DNA from: Candidatus Rifleibacteriota bacterium
GTDB lineage: Bacteria > Muiribacteriota > Ozemobacteria > Ozemobacterales > Ozemobacteraceae
Length of the DNA stretch: 64,000 nt
Assembly: GCA_015232575.1 (NCBI GenBank)
Contig: JADFZL010000018.1
Coordinates: 1 to 64,000, forward strand
Reading direction: 5' to 3'
Shown here: one piece after another, positions 60,077 to 64,000 of the stretch
Layout: every line of letters starts with the position of its first letter
Numbering within the stretch: position 1 is the stretch's first letter
The notes under the pieces: generated by a model
Told to the model about the DNA's origin: nothing
The model's database searches: none
What the model saw: the letters and a program-made list of their open reading frames with translations, nothing else
Position numbers and translations under genes: made by a program

Positions 60077-61684
60077 TCAGTATACTCTGTCGTAACGGCT
60101 GTAGCCGCCGGGGAAATCTTCTGTGATAGCTTTCAACACGAGTATTTCACGCGGAGCAACTTTAAGCTTTGCCATTCCGCATACTACTGGAAATGTTTTG
60201 TCCGAAAACTGGTCTTTCAAAACTGTTCCATTCTGTACCTTGCCATCTCTTATCTGAATAAATTCATTAACTTCCTTCTTCGAAGGATTTGCAACAACTA
60301 TTATTGTTTCGCGAACAGAATTTGTTTTACGCATGAATGCAAACAATCTTCTGGAATCAAGTTTTCTGAAATTGCCGTATCTGAGTGCTGGTTCGCTCTT
60401 TCTCAAGGAAATCAGGTTTTTGTGGAAAATAAAGGTAGAATTATTATTTTTAACCAGATCCCAACGCATCGGGGCTCTCTGTTCAGGGTCTTCCCCACCG
60501 GTCATGCCGAGTTCGCTACCGTAATAAAGACATGGTGACCCCGGAAGAGTAAACTGCAAAACTCTTGCCATCTGCTGAGCCCATGCCTCGGGGAATATTG
60601 TGCCAAGTCTTGATGTATCATGATTATCAATTATTAGCCAGGCTTTCAGGATATGATTCATTCCAGAATCCAGGACCATTGTTTCCCACATATCAGCAGC
60701 AATCTGCGGAAGAATTTTTCCGGAAATCATTTCAAGAATGATCTGTCTTCCATGCATGTTCATAACACCATCAACTGCCGGATACCATTCTTCCGGATAA
60801 TTCCAGATTTCCCCAATAACAAGTGAACCAGGTTTTGAAGTATGAGCGGCTTGAGTCAAATCAGAAAGAATGTTAAAACCAAGATCACACGCGACATCAA
60901 GTCTCCAGCCGTCAATTCCTTCATTGTTAAGGTAGGATTGTACAACTGAATCTTCCCGTTCAAAAATATAGTCTCTGACATTCTGATTCTCGAGGTTCAG
61001 CTCAGGAAGGTTTTCAACGTCCATCCAGCCAATATGCTTTGCGTTCTTTCCTTCAGTCATTTTGAAAAAATCTTTCCACTGTCCATCAGGGTTCAGAACA
61101 GAATCCTGAAAAAAAGGACTTTTCCGACCCATGTGGTTAAAAACTCCATCAAGAACAAGTTTTTTTCCCTGGGAATGCAACTTGTTTGCAAGTTCTGCAA
61201 GCTGCTTTCTTGTACCAAAAGCCGGATCAACTTTGTGGTAATCCCAGGCATCATATTTATGATTCGTAAACGACTCAAATATCGGATTAAGATAAAGGAC
61301 ATCAATTCCGAGGTCTTGCAGATAATGAAGTTTGCCTGTCAGGCTATCAAGATCTCCGCCCCAGAACTCGATTTCATGACCCCACACTTTTGCTTCCTCA
61401 TTGTACAAACCTTTTGCCGGAAGCTCTGACCATTTTTTCATTACACGAGGAGCCTGATAAAACTTTCTTTTTGATTCAACATCTGATGGCGGAGCAAACC
61501 GGTCAACCAGAACCTGATAAACTATAGCTCCATTCCTCCAGTCATTTGCTCTTTCTTTGAATTCAGAATCAGTTTGAATATCTGTCTTGCTCATCAAATT
61601 TCGAATTGTATTGTTTTCAGCAGTTACAGCCTGCGAAAAAAACGTGAACATGAAAAGCAGAAACATTCCGATAATTTTATCCAC
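60077..61684 (-). CDS. Secreted GH13 alpha-amylase-family enzyme
   Basis: A 535-residue protein with a signal peptide (IGMFLLFMFTFFSQAVTA). The (beta/alpha)8 barrel has the conserved regions DGVFNHMG, GWRLDVA (nucleophile Asp), VIGEIWNYP (acid/base Glu) and IDNHDTSR (Asp), so the catalytic triad is complete. It would hydrolyse or transfer alpha-glucans outside the cytoplasm, as in cyclomaltodextrinase- or neopullulanase-like enzymes. The exact product is not decided by sequence. It is convergent with buk and monocistronic. Confidence 0.88.
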   Translation of the reverse strand: MDKIIGMFLLFMFTFFSQAVTAENNTIRNLMSKTDIQTDSEFKERANDWRNGAIVYQVLVDRFAPPSDVESKRKFYQAPRVMKKWSELPAKGLYNEEAKVWGHEIEFWGGDLDSLTGKLHYLQDLGIDVLYLNPIFESFTNHKYDAWDYHKVDPAFGTRKQLAELANKLHSQGKKLVLDGVFNHMGRKSPFFQDSVLNPDGQWKDFFKMTEGKNAKHIGWMDVENLPELNLENQNVRDYIFEREDSVVQSYLNNEGIDGWRLDVACDLGFNILSDLTQAAHTSKPGSLVIGEIWNYPEEWYPAVDGVMNMHGRQIILEMISGKILPQIAADMWETMVLDSGMNHILKAWLIIDNHDTSRLGTIFPEAWAQQMARVLQFTLPGSPCLYYGSELGMTGGEDPEQRAPMRWDLVKNNNSTFIFHKNLISLRKSEPALRYGNFRKLDSRRLFAFMRKTNSVRETIIVVANPSKKEVNEFIQIRDGKVQNGTVLKDQFSDKTFPVVCGMAKLKVAPREILVLKAITEDFPGGYSRYDRVY

Positions 61685-61815
61685 TTGTTTACTCCTGAAA
61701 AAATTGATTGTTATACAATATCGGAGTAAATTATAACATATAAATTTATGAATTATGAATGTTTATTGTCACTTTCACCTGAAAATTAAAAAATTATATT
61801 TAAAAGGATTAAAAT

Positions 61816-62946
61816 ATGGCAGAAGAAGTAATTAAAGAAGGAAAATGGATTTGTCCAAACTGCGCTGCTAAAAACAGAGGCTTACACATTGAATGCCCGT
61901 CATGCGGTGCAGCACGCGGAAATGTTCAGTTTATCTATGACGAAAATGCCAGTGCAATAGTTGACGAAGACGAAAAAAAACAGGCTCTGAGCGGCCCTGA
62001 CTGGATATGCGCATATTGTGAGACAAGCAATAAATATGCAGCTCAGCAGTGCAAACAGTGTCAAGCCGAAAAAGCAGTAGGAAAGTCACGCCAGGAAAGA
62101 GATTTGAATGATTCGAAGCCAGACAGACAGACTAAACAGAATAAGCATGAAAATCATGTACAGGCAAAAGCACGACCAATTGATATTCCTGAAGCACCAA
62201 ATGGCTATTTCAAATTCGGATGCATTGCAATAATTCTTCTGTTTTCAATTCTTGCTGGCCTTCAATGCTATAAAACCGAAATGGTACTTGATATAACTGA
62301 TCGATCATGGGAAAGATCGTTTGTTGTTCAGGAATATAAAACTCTGAAGAAAGGTGACTGGGTCGATAAAGTCTCATCGAAAGCAAGAATTTCTAAAAAA
62401 GAAAGAAAACAGAGAACTACAAAACAAGTCCAGGTTGGTACAAAATCGGTTAAGGAAAATTACACCAAACAGGTTAAAGTCGGAACAAAAAAAGTAAAAA
62501 CTGGCGTAAAAGATCTCGGCAACGGAAGTTTCAAGGAAATATGGGAAGAAAAACCTGTCTATGAAGATCGGGACGAAGTCAGAACAGTTTCCAAACCTGT
62601 TTATGAAGACCAGCCCGTATACGACACCTGGGCAGAATACGAAATAGACGACTGGGACAAAGGAGTAGAACTGAAAACATCAGGCGGCGCCGAAGATCCA
62701 TATTGGCCAAAAGAAAAAGTTGCTGACTCTCCCAGAGAAAGAATTGGGGAAAAACGCGCTGTGCAGCATAAAGAAATGTACAAACTCGTTTTCAGCACAC
62801 CAGACAAAAAAAGCACCTATGATGTCGATAAAATTAACTCTAAACCAATTCCATCAGACCTTTTCATTCAGGCAAAAATAGGCACCAAATGGAAAGCCCT
62901 CGTAAGCGGCCTGGGTCTCTTCGAAAAAATCGAGCAGGTCAAGTAA
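61816..62946 (+). CDS. Membrane protein with two zinc fingers
   Basis: A 376-residue protein. Two RanBP2-like zinc fingers open it: WICPNC ... CPSCGAARGN (residues about 11-36) and WICAYC ... CKQCQAEK (about 56-80), each with W-x-C-x2-C and a second C-x2-C pair. After a charged linker there is one transmembrane segment (FGCIAIILLFSILAGLQCY, about 135-153), then a periplasmic part with a Lys-rich stretch and repeated motifs (TKQVQVGTKSVKENYTKQVKVGTKK; KPVYED twice). Function is not known; the fingers would be cytoplasmic. The start fits a moderate site (AAAAGG) at 61801-61807. Confidence 0.65.
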   Translation: MAEEVIKEGKWICPNCAAKNRGLHIECPSCGAARGNVQFIYDENASAIVDEDEKKQALSGPDWICAYCETSNKYAAQQCKQCQAEKAVGKSRQERDLNDSKPDRQTKQNKHENHVQAKARPIDIPEAPNGYFKFGCIAIILLFSILAGLQCYKTEMVLDITDRSWERSFVVQEYKTLKKGDWVDKVSSKARISKKERKQRTTKQVQVGTKSVKENYTKQVKVGTKKVKTGVKDLGNGSFKEIWEEKPVYEDRDEVRTVSKPVYEDQPVYDTWAEYEIDDWDKGVELKTSGGAEDPYWPKEKVADSPRERIGEKRAVQHKEMYKLVFSTPDKKSTYDVDKINSKPIPSDLFIQAKIGTKWKALVSGLGLFEKIEQVK

Positions 62947-63011
62947 ACATCTCAATCAAACACCTACAGGAAGCCGCCTTCATCTAATTTCCATCTTTAA
63001 AACGAAAAGTC

Positions 63012-63061
63012 GAAGCGGCTTCCATCCGCTTTAAACAAACGCTGCAAGATGCCGCGTCTAC
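63012..63061. repeat. Dispersed repeat family D, copy 2
   Basis: GAAGCGGCTTCCATCCGCTT ... GCAAGATGCCGCGTCTAC, matching 59876-59925 at both ends. It lies between the zinc-finger gene and lepB. Confidence 0.8.
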
Positions 63062-63213
63062 TATCTGCCCCTAATTATTGACCAGATGCTCGTAAGATTA
63101 TTCAGAGAAAGTGTAAAATAATATTAAGCAAATCCAAACATCTTCCGATAGTGAAGCGCAGTAATATCGAATTTTAAGAATTACGCAGCTGATTAAGCTT
63201 ACAGGTGAAGCAA

Positions 63214-63741
63214 ATGGATGGATTTAGAGACACAGTTAAAGACTGGTTGAAAGATTTCGTTAAAGCACTCATTTTTTTCCTGATATTGCAGACCTATTTT
63301 ATTCAGGGATTTGTTATAGAAGGTGCTTGTATGGAACCTCAGCTTCATACAAACGAAAAAATACTTGTCAATAAACTTCTGTACTACTTTTTTCCACCAA
63401 GAACTGGTGATGTAGTTGTTTTTACATTTCCGCATGATGCTAACAAGGATTTTATCAAGAGAGTTGTTGGAGTGCCGGGTGACACTCTTGAAATCAGTGA
63501 TGGTTATCTGTTCAGAAATGGAAGAAAGCTACCGGAAAAATATGTAAACGAGTACGTTTTTGGAAGTTACGGCCCGATAAACATTCCAGATGGGAAAGTT
63601 TGTGTAATGGGTGATAACAGAAACAACTCACATGACAGCAGAGCCTGGGGCCTGCTTGATGTTCAGACAATCAAGGGACGCGCAGAGCTAAAATTCTGGC
63701 CAATGTCAGCAATAGGGTTAATACACTCTTACTCTGAATAA
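63214..63741 (+). CDS. lepB: Signal peptidase I with Cys in place of catalytic Ser
   Basis: A 175-residue type I signal peptidase. ATG 63214 has AGGTGAAG just upstream; GTG 63205 is less likely. One transmembrane segment (ALIFFLILQTYFIQGFV) is followed by the active-site box, which reads EGACMEPQL, so the serine nucleophile is Cys39 (codon TGT at 63328-63330). The general base Lys82 (FIKRVVGVPGDTLE) and the MGDNRNNSHDSR box are intact. The enzyme should cleave signal peptides in the periplasm by a Cys/Lys dyad if active. It is followed by a DUF2225 gene after 76 nt. Confidence 0.9.
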   Translation: MDGFRDTVKDWLKDFVKALIFFLILQTYFIQGFVIEGACMEPQLHTNEKILVNKLLYYFFPPRTGDVVVFTFPHDANKDFIKRVVGVPGDTLEISDGYLFRNGRKLPEKYVNEYVFGSYGPINIPDGKVCVMGDNRNNSHDSRAWGLLDVQTIKGRAELKFWPMSAIGLIHSYSE

Positions 63742-63817
63742 TACTTGTATTCTAAATTAGGTGTAACAGATATTCAGATAAGTAAAGGAAACAATATTTT
63801 TTTCAGGAGAAGCAAAA

Positions 63818-64000
63818 TTGAGCCGATTCAACTTTCAGGAATTTTCCTGTCCGGTTTGCTCCAATGTTTTCACAGCAAAAGTTGTTGAAGCTATCAGCAA
63901 CGAAGGTCAGGATTCGGACTTTTTTCCGCATTATGTTGGAGAAAATCCGCTTCCATATTTTATTGTTCAATGCCCAAAATGCAGCTTTTGTGCATATCCG
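63818..64000 (+). CDS. DUF2225 family protein, N-terminal part
   Basis: The first 61 codons of a gene that runs off the right edge. I use TTG 63818 because AGGAGA (63805-63810) lies 7 nt upstream. The sequence FSCPVCSNVFTAKVVE, then DSDFFPHYVGENPLPYFIV and QCPKCSFCAYP match the N-terminal zinc-binding part of DUF2225 proteins (CPVC ... CPKC). The function of that family is not settled. Confidence 0.75.
   Translation, partial: MSRFNFQEFSCPVCSNVFTAKVVEAISNEGQDSDFFPHYVGENPLPYFIVQCPKCSFCAYP

Overview
The window comes from a Gram-negative bacterium with moderate to low GC. It has an outer-membrane secretin, an inner-membrane secretion apparatus, signal peptidase I, a diguanylate cyclase and a large set of pseudopilins. 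Gene content (many pseudopilins, ribosomal proteins with unusual extra domains, environmental-type dispersed intergenic repeats) suggests an uncultured candidate phylum, perhaps Riflebacteria-like. That placement is an inference; no rRNA gene is present to test it.

Layout. (1) 0.3-12.8 kb, minus strand: an accessory locus. An ECF sigma factor, a zinc-finger/FecR-type membrane anti-sigma factor, a secreted protein with four 50-residue repeats and a secreted EF-hand protein sit between two parallel sets of pseudopilins, each with a large PilX-like protein. This is the best candidate here for an undescribed system: a sigma-factor-controlled pseudopilus-like surface structure. (2) 13.1-17.6 kb, plus strand: an unrecognised secreted protein, then a PhnD-like lipoprotein next to a cache/HAMP/GAF/GGDEF diguanylate cyclase. 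(3) 17.9-21.5 kb: dusB and a mannose-1-phosphate guanylyltransferase/phosphomannomutase fusion. (4) 21.8-33.0 kb, plus strand: a type II secretion/type IV pilus-like operon (ATPase, platform protein, pseudopilins including one fused to a Kelch propeller, PilM-PilN-like, PilO-like, PilP-like, secretin, major pseudopilin). (5) 33.1-34.2 kb: a Uma2-family nuclease-like gene and a BrnT-type toxin-antitoxin pair.

(6) 34.3-54.6 kb, minus strand: one uninterrupted str-S10-spc-alpha array from rpsL to rplQ (with fusA, secY, adk, map, infA, rpmJ, rpoA, but no tuf), followed by an ECF-type ATPase. Several ribosomal proteins are enlarged: L22 has an S13-like N-terminal domain, L17 has a duplicated internal insertion, L29 has a 145-residue extension and L4 has a Cys/His tail. 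(7) 54.9-64.0 kb: a geranylgeranyl-reductase-family flavoprotein, a leucine-dehydrogenase homologue without its two catalytic lysines, a butyrate kinase fused to a substrate-binding-protein domain, a secreted GH13 amylase-like enzyme, a membrane zinc-finger protein, a signal peptidase I with Cys in place of the catalytic Ser, and the start of a DUF2225 gene.

Intergenic spaces carry several families of short dispersed repeats with inverted structure. No rRNA, tRNA, CRISPR array or intact insertion sequence was recognised.
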